24,428 nucleotides of DNA from JBDSTZ01 sp039927975 (GTDB lineage: Bacteria > Pseudomonadota > Gammaproteobacteria > Burkholderiales > Burkholderiaceae_D), in contig JBDSTZ010000545.1 in assembly GCA_039927975.1 (NCBI GenBank), forward strand, positions 1 through 24,428, read 5' to 3'. Of this stretch, positions 16,114 to 23,482 are shown in pieces. Below the pieces are notes generated by a model, which worked only from the letters and a program-made list of their open reading frames with translations, did no database searches and had not been told where the DNA came from. Each line of letters opens with the position of its first letter. The stretch's first letter is position 1. The position numbers and the translations under genes were made by a program.

Positions 16114-16938
16114 TTACTTGCCCGAGCCGGTGGCCGTGTTCCCCTTGGTTTTGGAAGAACCGGTGGCCGTGCTCATTTGCTGCGCGGCGTTGAGGTGCTG
16201 GTCGACGGTGGGCGCGATGCGCGCGGCGAGCGCCTTGACGTCGGGGTCTTTCGCCTTGGACTGGGCCGAATTGAGCAGGGCGTGCATCTTCTTGTGGTCA
16301 GTCATGCCGCCCTGCTTCATGTACGCCTTGTCGAAGGCGTCGCCGCTGAGCGCGCTGAGCTTGGCGGCGGCCGCCTTGTGGGTGACGTCCACGTCGGTCG
16401 GCAGGGTGATGCCCTTGCTTTGCGCTAGTTGCTGGACCTCGCCCAGCGCCTTGGTGTGGTCGTCGATCATTTGCTGCGCGAAGGTCTTGACCTGGTCGTT
16501 CTGGCTCTTGGTTTGGGCCAGCTTGGCCATCTCGATTTCGGCCATATTGCCCTGGGCCATATCCATCACGAGTTTCTGGTCGGCCTTAGCGACCTTGCCG
16601 CTGCCCGAGGTGGTGGCGCCGGTGGTGGCCGCAGTGCCAGCACCGCTGGCGCCGCTGCCGGTGGTGCCGCTGGCGCCGGTCTGCCCGGCCAGATCGCCCG
16701 GACGGCTGGTGCTGCCGGCGCTGCCGCTGGTGCCGCTGCGCTGGTTGGTGTTGTACTGGTCGCTGCCCTGGGCACCCGTAGCGCCGTGCCCGGTCGCGCC
16801 AGCGGTGCCGGACGTGCTGGTGCTGCCCTGGCCGCTGGTCGAGCCGCCCGTTTGCGCCTGGACCGGCAATCCGGCGGCCAGCGCCGCTGCGACCGACACG
16901 CCGAGCAAGCTTTGCACTACTTTATTGTTGATACGCAT
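16114..16938 (-). CDS. Exported DUF4142 protein
   Basis: This 274-aa protein has a signal peptide (LLGVSVAAALAAGLPVQA, cleavage near residue 28) and a long Gly/Ser/Thr/Ala-rich linker to about 115. A helical DUF4142 domain at about 117-255 follows, with KLAQTKSQNDQVKTFAQQMI and DDHTKAL motifs and a second helical pair. DUF4142 proteins are predicted periplasmic or outer-membrane four-helix proteins, often linked to stress, but have no proven activity. The ATG at 16938 is chosen because AGGAGA lies directly upstream and the signal peptide begins there; an upstream in-frame ATG lacks both. It converges on the PaiB gene. Confidence 0.85.
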   Translation of the reverse strand: MRINNKVVQSLLGVSVAAALAAGLPVQAQTGGSTSGQGSTSTSGTAGATGHGATGAQGSDQYNTNQRSGTSGSAGSTSRPGDLAGQTGASGTTGSGASGAGTAATTGATTSGSGKVAKADQKLVMDMAQGNMAEIEMAKLAQTKSQNDQVKTFAQQMIDDHTKALGEVQQLAQSKGITLPTDVDVTHKAAAAKLSALSGDAFDKAYMKQGGMTDHKKMHALLNSAQSKAKDPDVKALAARIAPTVDQHLNAAQQMSTATGSSKTKGNTATGSGK

Positions 16939-17550
16939 GGTGATCTCCTGTTGGGTTGGGGTGATGACTGGCGCATGGCAAACAGGCCCGCGCGCTTCTC
17001 CTGTGCGTTTTTTGACAATGGCGGGGACGCGAGAGTTCGGCCGTGCGACGCATGTTTTCCGCAATAAAGGTAACGAAATCAATACCTTGACGACGATACC
17101 TGCACGCAGTCTAGCGTTCCTGGCCAGGGCATAGCGCGCGTTAGCCATTAGGCAATATTGCAGTTGTTATGGAAAGCTTGAGGGGGCCGTATAATTCGAG
17201 GAGGGCTCAAGTCCCGATTCACGGGTGCCGATTCACGGTCCCGATCCGCAAAGTAAAGCACCGACCATGCGAGTGACAATGAACCGCATTCGGTAAGCCG
17301 ACTCGTCCAAAGGCAGATCGCACTGCCGTTTGTTTGTGTCATTTAACGGACTATAATGAGCCATCGAAGTGGCGACCGACGAGATCCATGACTTTCCGGA
17401 CTATGCCCCTGGAGGCTGTGTGTCCGTGATCTCAATTTTTCGTGTCATTCGTGGGGTCTGCCGACAGGCAATGCCGTTCTGAGTTCATTGCAGCAAGCCT
17501 ATTTCGCCGACGCGCCGGCCGCGCTGGCGACTGCTCAAGGAAAAATTACG
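16939..17550. other. Gene-poor region upstream of the DUF6036 pair
   Basis: No convincing gene is present in these 612 bases. On the DUF4142 side there is an inverted repeat AAGGTA/TACCTT with a 10-base spacer (17067-17088), a possible operator. On the plus strand two TATAAT hexamers occur (17190-17195 and 17352-17357). The sequence CCGATTCACGG is repeated at 17214-17224 and 17228-17238, with a partial third copy CCGATCCG at 17241-17248. Tiny frames after the second TATAAT have no ribosome binding sites and are not called. Confidence 0.5.
17330..17357 (+). promoter_or_regulatory. Candidate promoter for the DUF6036 pair
   Basis: TTGTTT (17330-17335), a 16-base spacer and a perfect TATAAT (17352-17357) lie on the plus strand. 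It would give a leader of about 190 bases before the first gene of the pair. A second TATAAT at 17190-17195 with a weak TTATGG -35 17 bases upstream is an alternative or additional start. Confidence 0.4.
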
Positions 17551-17853
17551 ATGCCACTTTCTGCTAGAGATACCGAAGCGCAGTTGATGAACCTGCTCGT
17601 CGAGGCAGCGAGAGAAAACCGTTCGCCCTCATCGAATAGAGAGGCGGACCTTTTTCGTTTCGCCGCGCAACTACTCAAGTCACGCTATCCGCACGAGGCG
17701 AATACCCTCGACGCGATGGCAAAGCACTACTTTTCACAGCACAAAATCAAGCCCCGGTCTTTTCCCCAGGTTGTTTCTGATGGGTTGGTCAGCGACGTCG
17801 CCCGGCTGCGCCATATGCTCGAAAACCGGATGGCCGGGATACGCGCATGGTAG
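17551..17853 (+). CDS. Small helical protein upstream of a DUF6036 protein (unknown)
   Basis: This 100-aa all-helical, charged protein (MPLSARDTEAQLMNLL...) has no family that I recognise. The ATG at 17551 is preferred over an in-frame TTG at 17488 because AAGGA lies nine bases upstream. It contains three or four amphipathic helices with no visible helix-turn-helix or catalytic motif. The stop overlaps the next start (ATGGTAG), so the two proteins are translationally coupled. Small gene followed by nucleotidyltransferase-fold gene is an arrangement seen in AbiEii/MNT-type toxin-antitoxin pairs; that this is such a pair is inference. Confidence 0.65.
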   Translation: MPLSARDTEAQLMNLLVEAARENRSPSSNREADLFRFAAQLLKSRYPHEANTLDAMAKHYFSQHKIKPRSFPQVVSDGLVSDVARLRHMLENRMAGIRAW

Positions 17854-18443
17854 AAAAAATCGCGTTTGTCACCAATTCTGACCTCGTCAACGGTCTGCAG
17901 GAATTGCTGAATCAACTTGAGAAACGCACAGGTCTGAGCGAGCCAATCAAGATGTTTATTGCGGGCGGTATGGCAACCCACCTCTACACACAGGCGCGCG
18001 TGACGGCCGACGTGGACGCGGAGTTCTCGAAACGCATCCTGCTCCCCAATGACCTGATTGTCGAGACCAAAGAAGGGAATATGCTCTATGTTGATCCGAC
18101 CTACAACAGCACGTTTTCCCTCATGCACGAGGATTATCTTGAGGACGCAATTCGGTCACCGCTGGGCACTGAGCACATCGAAGTCTATGTGCTAAGTCCC
18201 GTTGACCTCATCGTCAGTAAGATCGCCCGCTACCAGGGACCTGATCCACAAGACGTCGAAAGTCTGATTGCGACATTTGGGATCAGCGCGGAGGAGATAG
18301 AAACTCGGGCCGAAGAGGCATTGCTCAACTTTGTTGGCAATGTGGACTATCTGCGCATGAACCTTCGCGAGGTTCTGGAAAAAGCGCGCAAGCTCGCACT
18401 TTCGTCCAGCGCGCACAAAGCGATCGAGGGTGAACCGGATTGA
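17847..18443 (+). CDS. DUF6036/AbiEii-like nucleotidyltransferase-fold protein
   Basis: This 198-aa protein shows the polymerase-beta-type nucleotidyltransferase signature: MFIAGGMATHLY (G40, G41) followed by TADVDAEF (D55, D57, E59), then a later block YVLSPVDLIVSKIARY (K125) with QDVESL (D136), as in DUF6036/AbiEii-like proteins. Such proteins transfer nucleotides, some to tRNA as toxins, or are toxin partners. Here the metal-binding acids are intact, so activity is plausible. It is coupled to the preceding 100-aa gene by a 7-base overlap. Base composition is less GC-rich by eye than the flanking genes, in keeping with an accessory insertion between conserved loci. Toxin versus antitoxin role is not shown by sequence. 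Confidence 0.72.
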   Translation: MVEKIAFVTNSDLVNGLQELLNQLEKRTGLSEPIKMFIAGGMATHLYTQARVTADVDAEFSKRILLPNDLIVETKEGNMLYVDPTYNSTFSLMHEDYLEDAIRSPLGTEHIEVYVLSPVDLIVSKIARYQGPDPQDVESLIATFGISAEEIETRAEEALLNFVGNVDYLRMNLREVLEKARKLALSSSAHKAIEGEPD

Positions 18444-18522
18444 TACCCGGTCGATTAATTCGTTGAGTTGGCGACATGCGGCAAGCATTCTCAGGCTCAC
18501 CAGCATGACCCATCGCGTCGAA

Positions 18523-19299
18523 TCAGCTGAACTTCGAAAAATCCGGTTTGCGTTTTTCAAAGAACGCGGTGAATGCTTCCTTCGCCTCGGGCGCCTGCAG
18601 CATCGCTGAAAACTGGGTTAGCTCGGCGGCCATGGCAGCGTCGATCGCCGCCGTCGAGGCGCGCTTCATCAAGTGCTTGGTGGTGCGGATCGAGGCGGCC
18701 GGCAGGGCGACCAGCTTGGCGGCCTGGCGCAGCGCATGCGACAGCAGTTCGTCCACCGGCAGCACTTTCGACACCATGCCCATCTGGTACGCTTCCTGGG
18801 CGGTGAAAGCTTCCCCGAGCAGCAGCTTTTCGGCCGCGCGCGGGTAGCCGACCAGTTGCGGGAACAGCAGGCTCGATGCGAATTCAGGACACAGGCCAAG
18901 CTGGGAAAACGGCATCGAGAACTTGGCGTTGTCGGCCGCGTAGACCAGGTCGCAGTGCATCAGCAGCGTGGTGCCGATGCCGACCGCGTTGCCGGCGACG
19001 GCGGCGACCACCGGTTTCGAGCTGCCGCTCAGGGCGCGCATGAATCGGTAGACCGGCGCCGATTCCATGTCCGACCCGGCGCGCGGGGCGTTCTTGAGGA
19101 AGTCGTCGAGGTCGTTCCCGGCGGTGAAGATGTCGGGCTTGCCGACGATGAGGATGGCCCGCACCGCGTGGTCGGTTTCGGCCGCGTTCAGGGCGTCGGC
19201 CATGGTCTGGTACATCGCCGCGGTGATGGCGTTCTTGCGCTCGGGGCGATTGAATTCGATCGTGAGGATGCCGTGCTGTGTGCTGGTGAGGATGTCCAT
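18523..19299 (-). CDS. Crotonase-family enoyl-CoA hydratase/isomerase (isomerase-like active site)
   Basis: This 258-aa crotonase has the oxyanion-hole segments FTAGNDL (58-64) and GNAVGIG (103-109). The first hydratase glutamate (GGGCEL in classical hydratases) is replaced by GIGTTL (T111), while the second acid is kept in LGLCPEFASS (E139). A single catalytic Glu with PE..SS is the pattern of delta3,delta2-enoyl-CoA isomerases, which move double bonds of unsaturated acyl-CoAs into the beta-oxidation path. The ATG at 19299 has AAGG nine bases upstream and starts the family fold. It lies downstream of fadA on the same strand, separated by a repeat array. A hydratase annotation would be the common automatic call; isomerase is my inference. 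Confidence 0.85.
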   Translation of the reverse strand: MDILTSTQHGILTIEFNRPERKNAITAAMYQTMADALNAAETDHAVRAILIVGKPDIFTAGNDLDDFLKNAPRAGSDMESAPVYRFMRALSGSSKPVVAAVAGNAVGIGTTLLMHCDLVYAADNAKFSMPFSQLGLCPEFASSLLFPQLVGYPRAAEKLLLGEAFTAQEAYQMGMVSKVLPVDELLSHALRQAAKLVALPAASIRTTKHLMKRASTAAIDAAMAAELTQFSAMLQAPEAKEAFTAFFEKRKPDFSKFS

Positions 19300-19337
19300 T
19301 GATGGGCCTTGCAAAGGGCGATTCGTTGACTCAAATT

Positions 19338-19366
19338 CCGTCATTCCTGCGCAGGCGGGAACCCAT
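19338..19366. repeat. REP-like palindrome upstream of the crotonase gene
   Basis: The segment starting CCGTCATTCCTGCGCAGGCG contains the palindrome CCTGCGCAGG and is the reverse orientation of the motif in the array that follows at 19393. It belongs to the dispersed palindromic family also seen at 8124 and 23276. Confidence 0.6.
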
Positions 19367-19392
19367 AGCCTCTTGGAACACAGGTGGTATGG

Positions 19393-19516
19393 ATCCCCGC
19401 CTGCGCGGGGACGACGGCGCGATATTCCCGTGTGTACGGGGACGACGACGGGACATTCCCGCCTGCGCGGGGGCGACGACTCGATATTCCCGCCTGTACG
19501 GAGACGACGCAGGGAC
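19393..19516. repeat. Array of four 31-bp REP-like units
   Basis: Units begin at 19393, 19424, 19455 and 19486, each exactly 31 bp and each starting with ATTCCCG (the first ATCCCCG), followed by CTGCGCGGG or TGTACGG and GACGAC. Units one and three end in CGAT and units two and four in GGGAC, so a 62-bp dimer is the higher-order unit. A decayed fifth unit lies at about 19544-19574 after 27 irregular bases. Units are directly abutted with no spacers, so this is not a CRISPR array. Confidence 0.8.
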
Positions 19517-19576
19517 GACGGCGCGGGCCAGGCGGCGACGCGTTTTCCCTGCCTGCACGGGACGACGGCGAGATAC

Positions 19577-20773
19577 TTACATCGCCTCGAAGATCCCCGC
19601 CGCGCCCATGCCGGTGCCGACGCACATCGTCACCATGCCGTACTTGAGCTTATTGCGGCGCAGCGCATGCACCACAGTGGCGGCGCGGATCGCGCCAGTC
19701 GCGCCGAGCGGGTGGCCGAGCGCGATCGCTCCGCCCATCGGGTTGACCTTGGCCGGGTCGAGCCCGAGGTCGCCCATCACCGCCAGCGCCTGCGCGGCGA
19801 AGGCTTCGTTCAGTTCGATCCAGTCCAGCTGGTCCTGGGTGATGCCGGCCGCCGCGCAGGCCGCCGGAATCGCCACCTTGGGGCCGATCCCCATGATCTC
19901 TGGCGGCACGCCCTTGACCGCGAACGAGGAAAACTTCGCCAGCGGCGTCAGGTTGTGCTCGCGCAGGATGCGTTCGCTGACGATCAGGAGCGCGCCGGCG
20001 CCGTCCGACATCTGCGAGCTGTTGGCGGCGGTGACCGAACCCTTGGCCGCGAACACCGGCTTGAGTTTGGCCAGCGACTCCATGCTCGAGTCGGCGCGCG
20101 CGCCTTCGTCGGTGTCGACGGTGCGGGTCTTGACGTCGATCTGGCCGGTCGCCAGGTTCGGCGTGCGGGTGATGATCTCGACCGGCGTGGTCTCGTCCTT
20201 GAAGAAACCGGCCTGCTGCGCAGCGATGGCGCGCCGGTGCGATTCGACCGAGAAGGCGTCCTGCTGTTCGCGGGTGACCTTCCACTGCTTGGCCACGTTC
20301 TCTGCGGTCAGCCCCATGCCATACGCCATGCCGACGTTTTCGTCGGTGAACATCGCCAGGTTCATCGACGGGTGGTGGCCCATCATCGGCACCATCGACA
20401 TCGATTCGACGCCGCCGGCGATCATCACCTCGGCCTGGCCGACGCGAATGCGGTCGGCCGCCATGGCGATCGCGGTGATGCCCGATGCGCAGTAACGGTT
20501 GATCGTCACACCGCCCACGGTCTTCGGCAGGCCGGCCAGCAGCACCGACATGCGGGCGATGTTGAAGCCCTGCTCCGCTTCCGGAAACGAGCAGCCGATG
20601 ATGGCGTCGTCGATTAGCGCCGGATCGAGTCCGGGCGCCTGCGCCATGGCCGACTGGATCGCCCGCACCAGCAGGTCGTCCGGACGGGTGGTGCGGAACA
20701 TGCCGCGCGGCGCCTTGCCGATCGGCGTGCGGGTGGCGGAGACAATGTATGCGTCTTGAAGTTGTTTGCTCAT
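19577..20773 (-). CDS. fadA: Acetyl-CoA C-acyltransferase (3-ketoacyl-CoA thiolase)
   Basis: This 398-aa thiolase has the complete catalytic set: nucleophile C95 (INRYCASGIT), the NEAFAAQ block, H354 in GGAIALGHPLGATGA and C384 in MCVGTGMGAAG. It cleaves 3-ketoacyl-CoA to acetyl-CoA and a shortened acyl-CoA, the last beta-oxidation step. Length and motifs are typical of the degradative FadA group; PGMVTM-type and AMAADRIRVG blocks are also typical. The start lies 30 bases after the fadN-type gene's stop, with GAGAG upstream, so the two are co-transcribed. It ends directly at a REP-like repeat array. Confidence 0.95.
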   Translation of the reverse strand: MSKQLQDAYIVSATRTPIGKAPRGMFRTTRPDDLLVRAIQSAMAQAPGLDPALIDDAIIGCSFPEAEQGFNIARMSVLLAGLPKTVGGVTINRYCASGITAIAMAADRIRVGQAEVMIAGGVESMSMVPMMGHHPSMNLAMFTDENVGMAYGMGLTAENVAKQWKVTREQQDAFSVESHRRAIAAQQAGFFKDETTPVEIITRTPNLATGQIDVKTRTVDTDEGARADSSMESLAKLKPVFAAKGSVTAANSSQMSDGAGALLIVSERILREHNLTPLAKFSSFAVKGVPPEIMGIGPKVAIPAACAAAGITQDQLDWIELNEAFAAQALAVMGDLGLDPAKVNPMGGAIALGHPLGATGAIRAATVVHALRRNKLKYGMVTMCVGTGMGAAGIFEAM

Positions 20774-20803
20774 GTTGTTCTCTCAGTGTGCGCGGATGGT
20801 CGA

Positions 20804-23200
20804 TCAGTTGCGAACCGGCTTACCGGTCTGCATCATGCCCATGATTCGTTCCTGCGTTTTCGGGTTGTTCAGCAGTTCCAGGAAGGCTTTGCGCTCCATG
20901 TCGAGGAACCACTGCTCGTTGACCACGCTGCCCTGGTCGACGTCACCGCCGGAGACAATCTCGGCGATCATCTCGCCCAGCTTGAAGTCGTGCGCCGAGA
21001 TAAAGCCGCCGTCGCGCATGTTCACCAGCTGCGCCTTGATGGTGCCGAGGCCGTAGCGGCCGACCACCGTGACCGGCTTTTGCAGCGGCGGACGGTAGCC
21101 GGCGTCGAACATGGCGCGCGCCTCGACTTTTGCCACGTGCAGCAGTTCGTAGGCGTTGAAGACGATCACGTCGTCTTCCTTGAGGTAGCCCATCGCCTTC
21201 GCCTCTAACGCGGACTTCGACACGTTGGCCGTGGCCGCGTTGGTGAAGCCGGTTTTCAGGAAGTGCAGGATGTCGCTGCCCTTGGCTTCATTGGCCGCGC
21301 GCAGCGCCGCTTCCTTCAAGCCACCGCCGGCCGGAATCAGGCCGACGCCCACTTCCACCAGGCCGATGTAGGTTTCGATCGAGGCCACGCGCTTCGAGGC
21401 GTGCAGCGCCATTTCGCAGCCGCCGCCCAGCGCCAGGCCGGCCACTGCTGCCACCACCGGCACGTTCGAGTATTTCATCGCCATGAAGGTGTCCTGCAGC
21501 AGCTTGATGCCCGGCTCGATCGCCTTGACGCCGCCTTGCATGAACAGCGGCAGCGCCGCCTGCAGGTCGGCGCCGGCCGAGAAGGCGCCGCCTTCGGCCG
21601 CGTCGGCGTTCCAGATCACCAGGCCCTTGAAGTTTTTCTCGGCTTCGGCTTGCGCCATTTTCAGGCCGTTGATCACGCCTTCGCCGATCACGTGCATCTT
21701 GGTCTTGAGCGAGATGACCAGCACCTCGTCGTCCATGTGCCAGATGCGCACCGAGTCGTCCTCGTGGACAGTGGTGCCGGCAGTACGGCCATCCGGCGCG
21801 CCCGAACCGAACACCGGCGCGCGGAACGGCTGGCGTTCATACACGCCGAGCGTCGAGCGCGGCACGTAGCTGTTGCTGCTGGCCGAGTACGAGCCTTCCG
21901 GCGTGTGCACGCCTTTCTCGGCCACCGGGCCTTCGAACACCCAGGCTGGCAAGGGCGCGGCGCACAGGGCCTTGCCGGAGTCGATGTCTTCCTTTACCCA
22001 GTTGGCGACCTGGGTCCAGCCGGAGGCTTGCCAGGTTTCGAACGGGCCGACGTTCCAGCCGAAGCCCCAGCGCATGGCGAAGTCGATGTCGCGCGCGTTG
22101 TCGGCGATCGATTCGAGGTGCACCGCGATGTAGTGGAAAGCGTCGCGGAAGATCGCCCACAGGAACTGCGCCTGTGGGTTGGTCGATTCGCGCATCGCCT
22201 TCATTTTCTTGACCGGGTCCTTTTCCTTCAGGATGCGGCCGACGATGTCCGCGGCCTTGCCGCCGCCAGCGACGTAGTCGCCGGTGGCGAAGTCGAGGCG
22301 CTGGATATCCTTGCCGACCTTCTTGTAGAAGCCGGCGCCCGACTTCTGGCCCAGCGCGCCGGCGGCGACCAGCTTGGCCAGCACGTCGGGGGTCTTGTAG
22401 ACGGCGGCGAACGGGTCGTCCGGCAGGTAGTCCTGCATGGTCTTGATGACGTGGCCCATGGTGTCGAGACCGACCACGTCGGCGGTGCGGAAGGTGCCCG
22501 ATTTGGCGCGCCCCAGCTTGGCGCCGGTCAGGTCGTCGACGACGTCGACCGAGAGGCCGAACTGCTGCGCTTCATGCATGATCGCCAGCATGCCGAACAC
22601 GCCGACGCGGTTGGCAATGAAGTTCGGGGTGTCCTTGGCGCGCACCACGCCCTTGCCGAGCGTGGTGGTGAGGAAGCCTTCGAGCTGGTCGACGATGTGG
22701 GCGCCGGTCGAGGCGGTCGGGATGATCTCGACCAGGTGCATGTAGCGCGGCGGGTTGAAGAAGTGGACGCCGCAAAAGCGCGCCTTGAGATCGGCGTCGA
22801 AGCCTTCGGCCAGGGTGGTGATCGACAGGCCGGAGGTGTTCGAGGCGAAGATCGCGCCAGGGGCGATGTGCGGCGCGACCTTCTTGTACAGGTCGTGCTT
22901 CCAGTCCATGCGCTCGGCAATCGCCTCGATGATCAGGTCGCAGCCGGCCAGCAGATCGAGGTTGTCGTCGTAGTTGGCGACCTGGATCAGGTTGGCGTCG
23001 TCCTTGTTGGCGAGCGGCGCGGGGCTGAGTTTTTTCAGGTTCTCGATGGCGCGCTGGACGATGCCGTTCTTCGGCCCCTCCTTTGCCGGCAGGTCGAACA
23101 GCACGACCGGCACCTTGGCGTTGAGGCAGTGGGCAGCGATCTGGGCGCCCATCACGCCGGCGCCGAGCACGGCGACTTTTTTAACGATGAAATTGGTCAT
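20804..23200 (-). CDS. fadN: 3-hydroxyacyl-CoA dehydrogenase/enoyl-CoA hydratase, FadN-type
   Basis: This 798-aa bifunctional enzyme has domain order dehydrogenase then hydratase, the reverse of E. coli FadB and the same as Bacillus FadN. The NAD-binding motif GAGVMG is at 13-18, followed by the HAD blocks GVHFFNPPRYMHLVEI and KDTPNFIANRVG. The C-terminal crotonase part has FSAGADL, ALGGGCEMALH and VEVGVGLIPAGGG, keeping both hydratase glutamates. It hydrates enoyl-CoA and oxidises 3-hydroxyacyl-CoA. The ATG has AAGGA upstream. The order fadE-fadN-fadA matches the fadN-fadA-fadE set of Bacillus in content. In betaproteobacteria this gene is often annotated fadB. Confidence 0.92.
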   Translation of the reverse strand: MTNFIVKKVAVLGAGVMGAQIAAHCLNAKVPVVLFDLPAKEGPKNGIVQRAIENLKKLSPAPLANKDDANLIQVANYDDNLDLLAGCDLIIEAIAERMDWKHDLYKKVAPHIAPGAIFASNTSGLSITTLAEGFDADLKARFCGVHFFNPPRYMHLVEIIPTASTGAHIVDQLEGFLTTTLGKGVVRAKDTPNFIANRVGVFGMLAIMHEAQQFGLSVDVVDDLTGAKLGRAKSGTFRTADVVGLDTMGHVIKTMQDYLPDDPFAAVYKTPDVLAKLVAAGALGQKSGAGFYKKVGKDIQRLDFATGDYVAGGGKAADIVGRILKEKDPVKKMKAMRESTNPQAQFLWAIFRDAFHYIAVHLESIADNARDIDFAMRWGFGWNVGPFETWQASGWTQVANWVKEDIDSGKALCAAPLPAWVFEGPVAEKGVHTPEGSYSASSNSYVPRSTLGVYERQPFRAPVFGSGAPDGRTAGTTVHEDDSVRIWHMDDEVLVISLKTKMHVIGEGVINGLKMAQAEAEKNFKGLVIWNADAAEGGAFSAGADLQAALPLFMQGGVKAIEPGIKLLQDTFMAMKYSNVPVVAAVAGLALGGGCEMALHASKRVASIETYIGLVEVGVGLIPAGGGLKEAALRAANEAKGSDILHFLKTGFTNAATANVSKSALEAKAMGYLKEDDVIVFNAYELLHVAKVEARAMFDAGYRPPLQKPVTVVGRYGLGTIKAQLVNMRDGGFISAHDFKLGEMIAEIVSGGDVDQGSVVNEQWFLDMERKAFLELLNNPKTQERIMGMMQTGKPVRN

Positions 23201-23275
23201 GGCAGTCCTTTTGTTTTGGAGATTGCTGTCACCGCCGCCGGCTCGCTGTGGACGTCACTCGCTCCACTTTACGCC

Positions 23276-23347
23276 ATCCCCGCGAAGACGGGGATCCAAT
23301 TCCGCGATGACTCGGCGAGATTCGATTCCCGCTTGCGCGGGAATGAC
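23276..23347. repeat. REP-like hairpin pair between fadE and fadN
   Basis: ATCCCCG-CGAAGA-CGGGGAT (23276-23295) and ATTCCCGC-TTGC-GCGGGAAT (23325-23344) are perfect stems separated by about 30 bases that include a partial third unit (CCGCGATGAC). The second has the same core as the 8124 and 19393 repeats. Their place inside the 262-base fadE-fadN gap suggests transcript processing or attenuation. Confidence 0.65.
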
Positions 23348-23410
23348 GGGGACTGTGGAAGCGATTGACGTCGGTGGCAGCACCGACGTGCGACTTCGTT
23401 TGCATCTAGA

Positions 23411-23482
23411 GCGTTTAGTACAGATCGGTGTCGAGCATTTAGAACAGATCGGCGTGGAGCGTTTAGAACAGGTCAGCGTCGA
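23411..23482 (-). repeat. Three 24-bp tandem units repeating the 3' end of fadE
   Basis: Units are 23411-23434, 23435-23458 and 23459-23482; neighbours differ at four of 24 positions. The unit at 23459 contains the last codons and TAA of fadE. Read in frame past that stop the sequence is ALDADLF, TLHADLF and MLDTDLY, each followed by TAA (stops at 23463, 23439 and 23415). The period of 24 preserves frame. Confidence 0.9.

Noticed and set aside
17148..17342. 64-codon minus-strand frame upstream of the DUF4142 gene
   Set aside because: No ribosome binding site, no recognisable family, and it overlaps promoter-like sequence and short repeats.
18430..18462. Possible fourth tail duplication after the DUF6036 gene
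   Set aside because: ACCGGATTGA and CCCGGTCGATTAA are similar only with gaps; too short to support.
19393..19516. CRISPR-like regular repeats
   Set aside because: The 31-bp units abut with no spacers and are themselves hairpins; no cas genes nearby.
20774..20815. Possible tail duplication after the fadN-type gene
   Set aside because: TTCGCAACTGA and CCGCGCACACTGA match weakly with gaps; within chance.
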